Shown here: positions 11,820 to 23,337 of the stretch, piece after piece
Layout of the letters: every line of letters begins with the position of its first letter
How positions within the stretch are numbered: the first letter of the stretch is position 1
Position numbers and translations under genes: made by a program
Notes under the pieces: model-generated
Told to the model about the DNA's origin: nothing
The model's input: only the letters and a program-made list of their open reading frames with translations
The model's database searches: none
Assembly (NCBI GenBank): GCA_031308135.1
Contig: JAHLJT010009419.1
Location: 32,392,869 to 32,456,868 of the forward strand
Direction: 5' to 3'
Source of the DNA: Acheta domesticus
Taxonomy: Eukaryota; Arthropoda; Insecta; Orthoptera; Gryllidae
Length of the DNA stretch: 64,000 nucleotides

Positions 11820-12468
11820 CTGAAAGAGTAAAATGTAAAATATGTATTATAAAATATTTTGTGAATATGGTACAATCGCGTCAAAACTAATTAGAATTTG
11901 ATTACAGAATGCATTCAGTCTGAATACCGCTTACATCGCATTAGTGAGTAAGATATTTGAGAATGAATTTGGTAGAAAATTCTCGTTAATTTTCTTAGCA
12001 TTTAACTTACCGACGGCAAAACGATTTTTCATTCATGAGGACAGTTATATTGCAAGGGTCACCATGCATTAATCAGTTTTTGTCAAGAAGAAGTAATGTG
12101 GACATGAATACAAATGAAGGTTTAAACGATTTAACGAAATAATCCTTCCGCGTAATTATTTTCCACGCATTCACTTTCTCAACGATCGTCTCGTGCTAGT
12201 GTGTCAGAATACATCTCGCCAGCAGATTCGTATTAAATTCTTGAATATCAACGTATTCATGCATAATACACAACAAAAACACTAAACATTTATTCTACAG
12301 AGAAAGAAAAAAATTCTCTGCATGTAACTCTTTGAGTGCCTTCCTGGATGGCGCAAGGACTTCGGGCGGATTCTTAAGTACGCGAAGGGAAAAGGTTGTG
12401 TGTAAGAAGTATGGGCGTGTTTACAATGTGATAATGGGGCGATAGGCTTCTTGTGCCACTACGGATCG

Positions 12469-12908
12469 CTGATTGATGAATGATTGTTAGTGATTCCGGG
12501 CGCGACAACGACAACTAAGGGCATCGTTCCCATAAGTGTCGTGCATGCTTTTTACTCGGGAGGGGGCGGTGATCTTACCACGCTGGACGGTGAGATCCGG
12601 TTCCGATCTGCCGTTGGCTAGCAGGGTTTTCCAGAACCAGGTATCTCCCACCAGCGGGGCACCGTCCCAGCCGGGACAAGCTCTAAGTTCCCGACCGGTC
12701 TCCCGGCGTGTTGTAGGTGTGTGCAAGTAAGTGGTGAGGATAGGACAAGGAAGACGAAGGAAATATCGCGCGTGGTCCTTGACCCGATTTTACGGTACTG
12801 CTCCGACATTCACATAGTGTTGATCGGAGAAACCAGGTAAAACCACTGATCAGAGCAGCCGGTCGCTAGAATTCTCCTCCAGACAGCGATTGAATTTGAA
12901 CTAGATAC
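12469..12908 (-). mobile_element. tRNA-derived SINE, head-truncated (left copy)
   Basis: Minus-strand SINE of the family at 5028-5567, with tail 'gattgatgaatgattg' at the low-coordinate end and conserved blocks around 'ggcaccgtcccagccggga' and 'tgatcggagaaacc'. The tRNA-like head is missing. It sits at the same place in the other arm (52969-53416), so the insertion predates the divergence of the two copies. Confidence 0.8.
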
Positions 12909-13733
12909 GAATCGCATATGAATCATACCATCCGTTATCATTCATCATTCCTCATCATATCCCCTCATGATCATGCCTATTACCATTCTCTGAGTGAAAG
13001 GCAATGGTATACCACCACTATGATCATTTGTCCAGGAAGGGGGGCATAATCTTGGAAGCTTGGATTCGAAATTTTAGCCTACTTCCTGGAATATGCTCTG
13101 TAAACAGATATGGCACTCATGGGCATCATCAACTGTTTTTGTGGCAATTAACAAAGGCTAAAATATCGAATCATTTTTGTGCAAAATAAAATAAGGAGAT
13201 TACAGTAAATTTCTTACAATAAACTTGCCACTTCTGTATTTTAAAATATTTCGTGATCTTTTTTTATAGATACAACATAGTATCAGATTTTAAATTATAT
13301 TTTCATAGGCTATTTTCATTTATGTTTACAGCAAAAATTATTTATCTGGTAACACTGAAATGATTCGTTTTGTGATTTAGGAAAACATCCTTGACTGTTG
13401 TGTGTAACTTACGCAAAACTAGAAATAAGTTCTAACAGAAAATGCGAAAACTTACGAATACACATTTTACAATACTTCTTTAACATAATAAAAGTTTCTG
13501 ATACCATTTAGTTAAATATACATTTCTCTCTGACTGAGAAGTATCCGAGCGATACAGTAAACTGGAAGAAATCGGATTTCTCTGTCAAACGCGACGCTCG
13601 AGAAAGTAAACCGTTTGTAAAAAGTACTATCGAAAGTGAGGTATGTTCATCGTAACACACTACACGAAGCGACAAGACACGACAGTCGAAAGATAAGTAG
13701 GTGAGGAGATTTCACCGAAAAGAGCCTTGTTAC

Positions 13734-13876
13734 CTGCTGCACTTAGCGCCCTCTCGCGCCGCCTGGCGTTCGCGCCCGCAGCCACCCGGAGCCTCCGCAG
13801 CTCCGAACAACAGTTCACGACGGCCACGCTGCTCTCGGGAAAAGTCGATTGCAATCAGGACCACGCCCACTACGGG
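13734..13876 (-). CDS. Candidate internal exon, 143 nt (left copy)
   Basis: Framed on minus by an acceptor 'tgttttacag' and a donor 'cagcag|gtaaca'. Only one frame is open across all 143 nt (47 codons plus 2 nt). The peptide is Arg/Gly/Ala-rich with no recognised domain. Between the two arms I count two amino-acid differences and one synonymous change in the first third, so there is no clear sign of protein constraint. It could be a non-coding exon or a CpG-rich chance frame. Confidence 0.3.
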
Positions 13877-14018
13877 CTGTAAAACATTACGAATTTACAA
13901 CTGTAGCATTAGATAATTTAGGATTGGGACCACTCCCATGCAGTGAAATTTTATGTGGAAGTAAGTAGATCGGTTTGTTTCCCAGATGGTGCGAGATTTA
14001 ACTTATTTAATAACACTT

Positions 14019-14052
<34 letters not shown>

Positions 14053-15423
14053 GTTATTTTAATATTAATATATAATTATTTTAATAATAATAATAATTAA
14101 TAATAATTAAGTAGTTTTTGGAGTTTTCTCTAATTCACCCAGTCATTTAATAGTTTATTATAAAATGAGATTATAATGATTAGCGCATTATTCGTCTGGT
14201 GAGGTTGTAAATATTTGTATTAGGATATATGTAATATTGTTAAAACCTTGAATTGAAATTATGTATTACTCTTTTCGACAAAAGAGATCATGTACTTGGA
14301 GTACTGTGCACGTAATGAGCTTTTGTAAATTGTATTTTTAATTTCATTATCTGTTTGGTTTCAGAGAGATGTTAATGAAGCCTGTTGCCAGTACGGTAAG
14401 TTATTGCTTTGGAAAAAAATATAAAAATTTGCTTGCATAGAAATACTTTTATAGAAAATGTATTATTTATTGAAAAAAGTGATGATCTACGGCGATGTAT
14501 CGATGAGAGAAGAGATATGTAGTATAGCGTTTTCGATTTCTGTTCATTGCTAATGATTCGATAGTGGTACGCGATCATTTTGCTTTGGGAAGGATCTCTA
14601 TAAAGAGAATTTAGTTGAAGAGTTCTCCTTAATTTTAATAAATTTTAAAATGGCCGTCGCCTTGCAAGCTATTTAAAATATGAAGTCTTACATGCGAATA
14701 ATTTGTACATACATGCAAATTCCAAGCTTCCTATATCAACTAGGGCGGTCCATTTATAAGATTATCACCGATTATAAATAAATTTAATATTGTTGAAAAG
14801 ATACAATTTAGTCACAAATAATTTTTTTTCATCGAATTGAATACAATTATAACTTGTTTTAATCCTGCATTGATCACGTTGTAGGTATCACACTGCAAAA
14901 TAAAATTGGGAAAATATTGCGCGAATGGAATAAATTTGAAAATTGTTTGAATATTTGTATAATGCTCTCTCCCTTTCTCAATATTTTAAGTATAATTATT
15001 TGAATGTCTCTAGCACTGCAGCATCATTTACTTATCGAATGCATTTTTTGTTAATATTTTATTTTGTCGAGAAATAGTTTGAAAATAATTAATACTTACT
15101 GCTTTCTTTACAAATGGTTGACCATAGGTTGGAAACTATTGATGCCAAATGGATCCATTTACAACTCGCTGTGTGTTTTTCTTTAAATGACACACCCTTT
15201 GGTGTGATTTTATTTCACACTCGTGTGATTGTAGGCTCTTCAGCGAAGATCTCATGCCAAAAGGTAGATTTGCGTTTACAGTTTTCTCCAATCCAAAAGT
15301 ATTATAGTTCATGAACAGTCCATGAAAAAATAATTTTAACATTTTCTGCTCCATTCAAGTTCACCTCCTTTAATAGTATAATCATGTAAAATTGGGAGGA
15401 AGAATAAATAATGTTAAAAAATA

Positions 15424-15429
15424 TTTATT
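15424..15429 (-). terminator. Polyadenylation signal for the left gene copy
   Basis: AATAAA on the minus strand, about 245 bases after the stop codon of the gene at 15674-16630. It is conserved at 50007-50012 in the other arm. Confidence 0.5.
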
Positions 15430-15673
15430 AGATAATTCTGTTTTCGCAGGATTGCACCTTGCCATATTCTTGTTCAATTCTTCTTACACGTTATTGTTTC
15501 GTTGTTGAATATCATAATTTATAATCTAAAACACTTCAAGATGTCGTCAAGAACATCATGGAACCACTCTCTCTCTCTCTCTCTCTCTCTCTAGTAAGGC
15601 ATCATATTTGCAACGGCATTACAGCTGCCAACAGTTGAAAGAAGGGCCTATGCCTGTTTCTCATCGAAGCCAA

Positions 15674-16630
15674 TTACGGACGGCCGTACTTGCAGTTTTG
15701 CGCGTGGAAACCGATGAGCCCCTCTTCATGCTCTTCGGCCTTGGCGACTGCCTCCCCGTAGGCGCTGTGCACCTCCTGCAGCTCGCCCAGCAGGTCCATG
15801 CACCTGGCGAAAGCGTGCCGCGCGCGCTCCTGGCTCTCCTGCAGGGCCGCCAGGCGGTCGTTGCGCCTGTCGGTGACGCGGCGCAGGTCGCGCAGGCCGC
15901 AGGAGAGGTCGCCGGCGCGGCGGCGGTGCCTGGACGCCAGCTGCGCCGCGCGCAGGTCGTCCTCCATCATGTGGTTGAGCTTCTGCTGCTCGTACCACTG
16001 CTGCATCGTCAGCCCGTCGTTCATCTCGTTGAGGATGTCCATGATCACTTCGAGCGATCGGCTCTCCTGCAGCTCCACGTTCCGGTACACGTCCTCCACC
16101 AGGTCCTTGCTGGTCTGCGACGCGCGCTCCTCGATGTCCCGCTGGCTGCTCACGAGGAAGTTGTGCAGGTCGCGGAGATGCGAGTCGACGACGCCCGGGC
16201 ACAGCGTGACGGCGATGCCCGAGTACACCACGTACGCCACGAACGGGATGACGCCGATGACGATGAGCACGGGCAGGGCGGAGACGGCGGACTTCCACGC
16301 GTAGTAGATGTAGATGAGAGGCGTGTACCAAGGGCCGCTCGCTTCCACCATGGCTTGCGTTGCGGTGAGGTTGGCAGTCGAGGGTTTGGGCTCGTCCTGC
16401 GGCCAGCAAGGGCCCTCGATCTCCCAGCAAGGCAGCATCGCGTCCATCTGATCGTTTCGCAACGATTTCAGAAGTTTGAAGCGATGCGTATCCGCCTGCC
16501 AGAGCTCGTTCGTCAACACGTGAGTAACATGAGTAATTTCCTGCAACGCATTGTCTATATAGCCCATATGATGGAAGATTTGAAGGATGCTGATGACTAT
16601 GACGATTGACATGACTGCCAGTGGCAACAT
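15674..16630 (-). CDS. Two-TM, coiled-coil-tailed protein of unknown family (left copy)
   Basis: 318 residues, single open frame with a good start context (A at -3). Residues 4-20 form a hydrophobic signal anchor. Residues 21-112 form a loop with two Cys-Trp pairs (CW at 68-69 and 75-76) and a possible N-glycosylation site NLT at 87-89. Residues 113-143 are a strong membrane segment (SALPVLIVIGVIPFVAYVVY). Residues 150-305 are charged, Gln/Glu/Arg-rich and predicted helical or coiled-coil. A membrane protein with a long helical tail is likely; its function is unknown and I do not recognise the family. The body is very GC3-rich, unlike its AT-rich flanks. The other copy (48813-49772) differs by about 11 synonymous and 2 amino-acid substitutions plus one codon. 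The long frames on the opposite strand and in the other sense frames are shadows. Confidence 0.85.
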   Translation of the reverse strand: MLPLAVMSIVIVISILQIFHHMGYIDNALQEITHVTHVLTNELWQADTHRFKLLKSLRNDQMDAMLPCWEIEGPCWPQDEPKPSTANLTATQAMVEASGPWYTPLIYIYYAWKSAVSALPVLIVIGVIPFVAYVVYSGIAVTLCPGVVDSHLRDLHNFLVSSQRDIEERASQTSKDLVEDVYRNVELQESRSLEVIMDILNEMNDGLTMQQWYEQQKLNHMMEDDLRAAQLASRHRRRAGDLSCGLRDLRRVTDRRNDRLAALQESQERARHAFARCMDLLGELQEVHSAYGEAVAKAEEHEEGLIGFHAQNCKYGRP

Positions 16631-16779
16631 GGTGCAATCTGCATGCGTGATAATGATGAGGTTTTACAGATTACCTGTAATATATATGTCGATATTAGAA
16701 GTATTTACAGTCGAATTTCAAACAACTCTTCTTTCGTATGAAGGTCATGAGAAGACATTCTCATTTGTTTCCAATTGAC

Positions 16780-18249
16780 AATTGGCGTTATAAACATTTT
16801 GATGTATTGTAAGGAGGCCTTGCTATACTGTAACATATTTGTTTTTGATTTCATAGAACAAAATTATATTTATCGGGATTTATTAAATACTGTCCTGGGA
16901 CAAATCAGTCGATACAATAGGAGGTTATCATTCTTTACATTTTAATAGAGACCACAAGGAAGCATTGAACTGTACATTTACTTTTAGACGCGATAGGTTA
17001 AAAGAGGAATCTGTGTAACAAAATCATTGTAATAGTTTACATCTTAGCCGAACATTATTTTTAACTGTGAAATTACTTTGATTTATTACTCGAAAATAGA
17101 GATCGAAACTTAAGACAATATAAATCTCTAAAATAGGCAGGCAAAATGCACAAACTGCTTAGCCAGGCAAGAAAGGACAAAATAACTTCCAATATTTTTA
17201 ATAATACATTCTCAACTACAGTTTAACACGGCGGATTTCAGAACACTATTAGTAAAAGATAATAATGTCGTTTGTTTGTCGTAAAAAAATTCAGATGAAA
17301 AGATAATTCCTTTTGTAAAAAAATTTGATCCGAAAATGGCTCCATTTAATAGTTTTCTTATGAAGAATTTAAAGGTCCAACGAAGCGATCATAGAAAACG
17401 ACCATTTGTTGTATTGTCAACATAAACCAAATCTTCATATTTCTATATTCTTTTTGAATCTTTCCTTATCACTCCTTATTAACACACTCACGTAACATTT
17501 GCCCGAAATTGATTTCCTTTGATCATATTCTTAATTGTATTTCTTCAAAAAAAAAACAAAAACAAAAAACAACAAAAAACAAAATGGTGGCCCCGCTTGG
17601 CAAAATGGTGGTGTTCGTGGTGCCTCAATGCTTCATTCTCTAACTTCAAAAACCGAATCGCTGTATTATCGAATGCTTTATACAGATTTAAGGAAAAGTA
17701 TGATTGCATTAAGATAAAATTACTAAAAGAAAAGAAATGTTCTTTCTAGTACATTTTTCAATGCAGTTTTATCCTTTGTATTAGGTAAGTGTAGAAAAAC
17801 AAATTACTTTTTTGTGTTTTACTGAGTGTTCACATAATTTGTACACGGGAACTTTCTTCTCCCTTGAAGGTACATTCCATCAAAATTCACTGTCGTAATT
17901 TTGCAGATTTTTGCCGCAGCAGCAATATATTTTCAGCATTTTGATGGATCACTTCTTCGAATGAAACTAAAGTGATGAGTAATAACTAGCGGTGCTACAG
18001 AATGGCACTGAATTTCCCCTATTAGTTTCCTATTTCTTTTGGTTTCGGCTAGCCTATTCAGACTTGCCACATAATCTTGCCAGATGCCATCTATCGCCGC
18101 ACAAGTACATTTTTTTTACTTTTTATTAATTTTCTGGATTCCTAATGGTAAAACGGAAATATTAATTTTAAAATATTAGAGAACAGTAAAACCTCATCCT
18201 AAATGGCAATTTCTTTCCAAACGTTTGAAGCAGTTTTTATGAAAATGGT
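16780..18249. other. AT-rich upstream region of the gene, no other gene seen
   Basis: Upstream of the minus-strand gene. A TTATAA-like element beside a 'caattgacaattg' palindrome near 16775-16800 is conserved in the other arm and could be part of its promoter. Otherwise there is A-rich sequence (about 17550-17590) and no coding segment. Confidence 0.45.
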
Positions 18250-19400
18250 GTTTAAGCTCACCTGTAAATTTGAAATTTAAAGCTCTTTTTCACAGAAAAT
18301 TTTGGGGTTTCCGAAAAACAGCATTAGAAGTCATTTGAAGTACTGCAACGCACAAATACAAATTGCTGAAAATGCTGGTTCTTACAAATTGCTGGAAATG
18401 TGCATATTAACAGCGTGAGAGATCTTTAAAAAAGTACATTGTGTAATTTTTGAAAACTGATACCCCAAGATGAACTTTACGTCATATTAAAGAGTACAAT
18501 TAGAACTATCCGTTCAAAAAGTTTGAAGAAAAAAATTGAGCCATTTTTGAGAAAGTGGCATTGAGCGTTTCTGAAAATGCGGAATTTTTAGCTAGTTTTT
18601 ACAGAAAACGGTTGTTTTCGAGAAATTGACTTGACATTATTTAAAGTGTCGATAATGTAAATATTAATGACGAGTGACAAGTCAAAAAATTTCATTTTTG
18701 TAATTTATGAAAAAAGAAAAGAATTGAGCAATATGGCGTTTGTCATCTTACTCACAAAAACAAATATAGTTTTTGTATTTTTTAAAAATTACACATATTG
18801 CAAGCATATTGCGCGAAAACTACTAAATTTGTTAAAAAATGTACTCGACCTTAATTAAAGAACACACTATGGAGAATAAAATTTACTTGGAGGAAAAGTT
18901 GCTCTATTTAATTTTGTAGTTGTAAGACGATACAGAAAACAATTCAAACTTTCGCAATATTCAAAATTCAGAGTTAACCGTGAAAATCGGACCTATGCCA
19001 CCTTTATAAGTGTATTTTACTCTATTCTTACAAGAAATTTAAAGAAAAAATTTGGAGCCGTTTCGAGAAATTTTGAAAATGTCCAGGAGGCTTCATGTAA
19101 AGCACCCCCACATTTTATAGAATATTCTTCATAATCTCAAAGCTTTGACTCAAGCCATAGGCGCTAGTGGTGTTCACAGACAGACAGACGGACGTTTTGC
19201 TTTCAATTGGATTTTCGGTATCAAGGGCCCACAAAACAGGGATTCTGGCAACTTCACGTGTTAAGGGATTGTTTTTTCTTAATTTAGCAACTGAATTTAT
19301 CCACTTTTTCGTTATCAGGACCCGGCAATGAATTTTTTCTGCCGAATGTTCGCAGTTTTTTTCGCGCAGAATTACATAACTTTCCCTATACTACAATTGG
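18250..19400. repeat. Family L repeat, second copy in left arm
   Basis: Shares with the copy at 8950-9890 the blocks 'ttgtagttgtaag', 'gaaaatgtccagg', 'cttcatgtaaagc', 'gttcacagacagacagacg', 'gttttgctttcaattgg' and the terminal 'tttatccactttttcgtta'. In the other arm (46281-47400) the terminal block is missing. There, sequence ends at the hairpin-like 'ggattgcttttaag...agcaatcc' junction. Confidence 0.6.
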
Positions 19401-20168
19401 CCTACTACAATTAATTTACGAATAAGCTATGTTGTTTTCGTTTCTTAGTAGTGAGATAATAGGAATAAATGTCTATCATCTTCTTGAAATCGTTTCAACT
19501 CGTGGCGAAATGGTTTCTATCATCGTTGAAAACTATGAGTAAGATTTCTCTGCCCCGACATTGGTTTTGAAAAGGTAGCGGAAATTGGAAATCTTTAGTG
19601 TTTGACACCTTGTTGTAAAACTACTGTAAGCAACCGACATGGCTGACAAATTATTTTTCTCACCCTATTCTCATCACCGTCAATTTGTGTCTGTGTGTGT
19701 GACTATGTGTGTGACTGTGTGTGTGACTGTGTGTGTGACTGTGTGTGTGACTGTGTGTGTGACTGTGTGTGTGACTGTGTGTGTGACTGTGTGTGTGACT
19801 GTGTGTGTGTCTGTGTGTATGTCTGTGTGTGTGCCTGTGTGTGTGTCTGTGTGTGTCTGTGTGTGTGTCTGTGTGTGTGTCTATGTGAGTGTCTGTGTGA
19901 GTGTCTGTGTGTGTGTCTGTGTGTGTCTATGTGTGTGTCTGTGTGTGTGTCTGTGTGTGTGTTTGTGTGTGTATCTGTGTGAGTGTGTGTGTGTCTGTGT
20001 GTGTGTTTGTGTGTGTGTCTGTGTGAGTGTGTGTGTGTCTGTGTGTGTGCCTGTGTGTGTATCTTTTTTTTTTACGAGGGCAGGGGAAAATCTTCGAAGC
20101 GGGGCCCGCACCCCGCAGCGTGTAGGATTCACAGCTAGTCTGTGCCTACACTAAAAACCCCTCTCATG
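19281..20168. other. Left-arm-specific block replacing 44265-46280
   Basis: Between matching flanks ('aacacgtg' side near 19260 and 'ctagtgtaat' at 20169), the two arms hold unrelated sequence: about 890 bases here and about 2,020 in the other arm. This side holds the end of the family L repeat and a long TG-rich minisatellite. It is a structural difference between haplotypes or duplicates. Confidence 0.65.
19687..20062. repeat. TG-rich minisatellite (about 12-bp units)
   Basis: Tandem 'tgtgtgtgactg' units at the start grade into 'tgtgtgtgtctg' and 'gtgagtgtctg' variants. It is open in several frames (Cys/Val repeats), which is an artefact. It is absent from the other arm. Confidence 0.95.
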
Positions 20169-20192
20169 TCTAGTGTAATATTAAATGAAATA

Positions 20193-20259
20193 CATATTCT
20201 CACAACGTTTCGGAAATAACTGGTTTCTATCATCAAGGTCACCACGTTGTGAGAATATG
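20193..20259 (-). ncRNA. Degenerate hammerhead-like fold with 15-bp closing stem (left copy)
   Basis: Perfect 15-bp arms (20193-20207 and 20245-20259) enclose, on minus, TTGATGA (20230-20236), a 4-bp GAAA/TTTC stem and GAAAC (20207-20211). This is the order of a type III hammerhead. The core has T instead of C at its first position and the cleavage triplet would end in G, so self-cleavage is unlikely. It may be a decayed retroelement-borne ribozyme or chance. Confidence 0.3.
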
Positions 20260-20497
20260 TACTCGTATTTCAATTAATGTTATATAAATTGTTATTTCAA
20301 GAATTTCTTCTGTCTTTTGAATGATGGACCAACATATTGAAATAATTGAAATTGTAGACAGAAACTAAAAATATTAATTGCCAACGATTTTAGTTCGTGG
20401 TCCCCCCTCCCGGGTGGTGGCCACAGAGTTCGTATTTTGCCCGGAAGGTTAGAATGGAATAGGCAAATCTGTCGGGTATCACAGGCGCGTGCGCATG

Positions 20498-20522
20498 TGT
20501 GTGTGTGTGTGTGTGTGTGTGT
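20498..20522. repeat. (GT)n microsatellite
   Basis: Pure GT run. The other arm has a CA run of different length at about 43918-43949. Confidence 0.9.
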
Positions 20523-20619
20523 TGGGGGGGAGGGAAGGCTTTCGCGGAATGTTACACTGAACAGTCGAGATAATCTGTTGGGGAGTGGGGGGGGGGGCAG
20601 GCCATTTCCACCACGTGCG

Positions 20620-20830
20620 TGACGTGTCGCAAGGAAACGCAAAGCGAGGGCTCCGCCCCGTTGCCTCAGCGGCCGGTAATGGGGCGTTGCGCTGCCAAAT
20701 GTCACCCGGCATTCTGTCGCGGCGCCTTCCTCTCGCTGTCCCCGCCTCCGCTCTCTCTCTCTCTCTCTCTCCCGCTGACAACGCCGCGCCCACTCTCCGG
20801 CCCCTCACTTCTATTCTTCTCAAGGCTCAG
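20620..20830. promoter_or_regulatory. GC-rich CpG block with E-box and CRE-like sites (left copy)
   Basis: Contains an adjacent CACGTG-type site and a GACGTG/ACGTCA-type site around 20612-20632, a GC box, and an AG/CT run. It is conserved at 43620-43850 in the other arm. It is promoter-like; its direction is not determined. Confidence 0.35.
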
Positions 20831-21561
20831 ACACCTTACGAAGTGCGGATTCTACTGTCAAGGAGTAATGGCCATGTGCCAAAGTTGTTTCTTTTGTCTG
20901 AATTTCTGGATGAATTCCACACAATCATTTGCTGATTGGAATTTTGCATATGCTGATTGGAATTTTGCGATTTTTGAAATAGTGTTTTGAAATATTGTTT
21001 GATATTGGAGCTAAACGTATGTGTAGCCACACCAATAGCTTATTTTCTTTTCTATTGATAAGCGAAATTTTATCTCAGTGAGATAAATGCGATCGACTTC
21101 CAACTCCTTTGTACTAAATATTCTCTCTTCTACTAGGTAATAATTAGCTTTTTTCATCTAGCGCCTTTATTTTATTTAAATATCCCTTTTTATAAATAAG
21201 TAGCACACAAGAGAAGTGAATCATTTTTATAAATAGCGCACAAAATAAGTGAATAAGTGTGTTAGTAAATCGTGACTAAATTCGAAAATACCAAGATTGG
21301 TGAATGGTATCCCAGAAATATTTCCATTTAGAAAAAAGTATGTTAAACGTGCCACCAGAAATGTGTAGCAACAATTTGATGCTCTGAAACGGCACACATG
21401 AATCTGTCTTTGTCGCTGACTGTGACTAATAAACTAGAGTACGAGAATTCATTGGGAACGTATGAGAATAGACGAAATAACACAATGAAACATTTGCATT
21501 GTTCAGTACAAATTGAAATTGTTTAATTGTTTTTGGATTCCCCGAGGTCCTAGGCATCTAA

Positions 21562-22561
21562 NNNNNNNNNNNNNNNNNNNNNNNNNNNNNNNNNNNNNNN
21601 NNNNNNNNNNNNNNNNNNNNNNNNNNNNNNNNNNNNNNNNNNNNNNNNNNNNNNNNNNNNNNNNNNNNNNNNNNNNNNNNNNNNNNNNNNNNNNNNNNNN
21701 NNNNNNNNNNNNNNNNNNNNNNNNNNNNNNNNNNNNNNNNNNNNNNNNNNNNNNNNNNNNNNNNNNNNNNNNNNNNNNNNNNNNNNNNNNNNNNNNNNNN
21801 NNNNNNNNNNNNNNNNNNNNNNNNNNNNNNNNNNNNNNNNNNNNNNNNNNNNNNNNNNNNNNNNNNNNNNNNNNNNNNNNNNNNNNNNNNNNNNNNNNNN
21901 NNNNNNNNNNNNNNNNNNNNNNNNNNNNNNNNNNNNNNNNNNNNNNNNNNNNNNNNNNNNNNNNNNNNNNNNNNNNNNNNNNNNNNNNNNNNNNNNNNNN
22001 NNNNNNNNNNNNNNNNNNNNNNNNNNNNNNNNNNNNNNNNNNNNNNNNNNNNNNNNNNNNNNNNNNNNNNNNNNNNNNNNNNNNNNNNNNNNNNNNNNNN
22101 NNNNNNNNNNNNNNNNNNNNNNNNNNNNNNNNNNNNNNNNNNNNNNNNNNNNNNNNNNNNNNNNNNNNNNNNNNNNNNNNNNNNNNNNNNNNNNNNNNNN
22201 NNNNNNNNNNNNNNNNNNNNNNNNNNNNNNNNNNNNNNNNNNNNNNNNNNNNNNNNNNNNNNNNNNNNNNNNNNNNNNNNNNNNNNNNNNNNNNNNNNNN
22301 NNNNNNNNNNNNNNNNNNNNNNNNNNNNNNNNNNNNNNNNNNNNNNNNNNNNNNNNNNNNNNNNNNNNNNNNNNNNNNNNNNNNNNNNNNNNNNNNNNNN
22401 NNNNNNNNNNNNNNNNNNNNNNNNNNNNNNNNNNNNNNNNNNNNNNNNNNNNNNNNNNNNNNNNNNNNNNNNNNNNNNNNNNNNNNNNNNNNNNNNNNNN
22501 NNNNNNNNNNNNNNNNNNNNNNNNNNNNNNNNNNNNNNNNNNNNNNNNNNNNNNNNNNNNN
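21562..22561. other. Assembly gap, exactly 1000 N
   Basis: Second 1000-N spacer, immediately after the last base homologous to 42903 in the other arm. It marks the other end of the probable haplotig contig. Confidence 0.99.
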
Positions 22562-22741
22562 CACTGGTGGGAGATTTCTGGTTGGGGAAAATCTCGCTGG
22601 CCGGCTGTAGGTCGGCGCCGAATCTCGCCATCCCGGGGGCAAGTTCACCGCCATCTCCAGAGCAAAAATTATGTGGTACGCTTACGGTACTAATAAACTT
22701 ATCAATTGACCGCGCCCAGAATCACTAACAATCAATCAATC
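22562..22741 (+). mobile_element. tRNA-derived SINE, 3' part (cut by gap)
   Basis: Begins at the gap edge inside the 'cactggtgggagat' block of the SINE family and runs to the (AATC)n tail at about 22725-22741. The head lies in the gap. Confidence 0.8.
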
Positions 22742-22754
22742 GAGGTAGAGATTC

Positions 22755-23337
22755 GACAGGGACAAAAAGATATCGATATTTCTAAATATCTATGCTCAAA
22801 ATTAAATGGTCGATGGTAATAAATCATCTATCCCAAATCACTGATATTGTTAAACATCAATGTTTTTAGAAATGCATTAGTAGCCATTAGTATCCTCCGC
22901 GAATCACAAATTCATGGAGGGTAATTTGAAAGTGATATCGTTTATTAACTTAAATTGAGATTTAACTGACAAGCCAAAGTCACAAAATCATGAGAACAAT
23001 TGATGTGAGACATAATTAACGAACCTCGTATCATCTGATTCAATAATTCAAAAATAATGTAGGGATTTTTATTGACGAAAACTCTTCTTTTTTATTTTCA
23101 CCCCTGCCACATTGGTTGAAAATATTCCATTTGTGGATATCTAAAAATTGTAATAGGACTTTACTTTTACTTTTTGGACTTTTTCATTTTTAAAAATATT
23201 GACCACTGTAAAAACAGAACACAAAACATAATTGTTAAAAAAGCATTGGCTTCAAATATTTTATGTTAAATATAACGATGATTTTATAAAAAACATCGAT
23301 GTTTCGAAAACATCGAAAAATATCGATGTCGCATCCC
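22755..23337. mobile_element. Possible MITE with short inverted ends
   Basis: The left end 'cagggac...atatcgatattt' and the reverse complement of the right end 'tagggatgcgacatcgatat' are related, and 'CAGGGATG'-type ends are typical of hAT-like elements. There is no coding capacity in 580 bases. I could not find a convincing 8-bp target duplication, so this is tentative. Confidence 0.3.

Larger units (their letters stand above)
8842..21561 (-). repeat. Inverted duplicate of 42903-57045, probably a misplaced haplotig
   Basis: Reverse-complemented, this segment aligns with 42903-57045 over its whole length. Base 8842 pairs with about 57045 and base 21561 with 42903. I checked the ends, the gene, the SINE, two exon candidates, several GC blocks and two repeat copies. 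Identity looks high (about 1-5% differences where compared). The length difference is largely explained by a right-only insertion (50768-51171) and a replaced block (19281-20168 versus 44265-46280). Both ends coincide exactly with 1000-N gaps, which suggests a complete contig inserted by scaffolding. Confidence 0.9.

Noticed and set aside
14372..14578. Possible exon encoding MIAYHYRIISNEQK
   Set aside because: The donor-like GT in the right arm is AT in the left arm, and composition is not convincing.
15608..16609. 333-codon frame antisense to the two-TM gene, and the 303/304-codon out-of-frame sense frames
   Set aside because: They are shadows created by high GC3 in the real gene. The codon differences between copies are synonymous only in the two-TM frame.
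19687..20062. CRISPR-like spaced repeats
   Set aside because: Units are contiguous TG-rich simple repeats with no unique spacers; the genome is eukaryotic.
19639..20154. 171-codon Cys/Val-rich frame
   Set aside because: It is a translation of a TG-rich minisatellite and is absent from the other arm.
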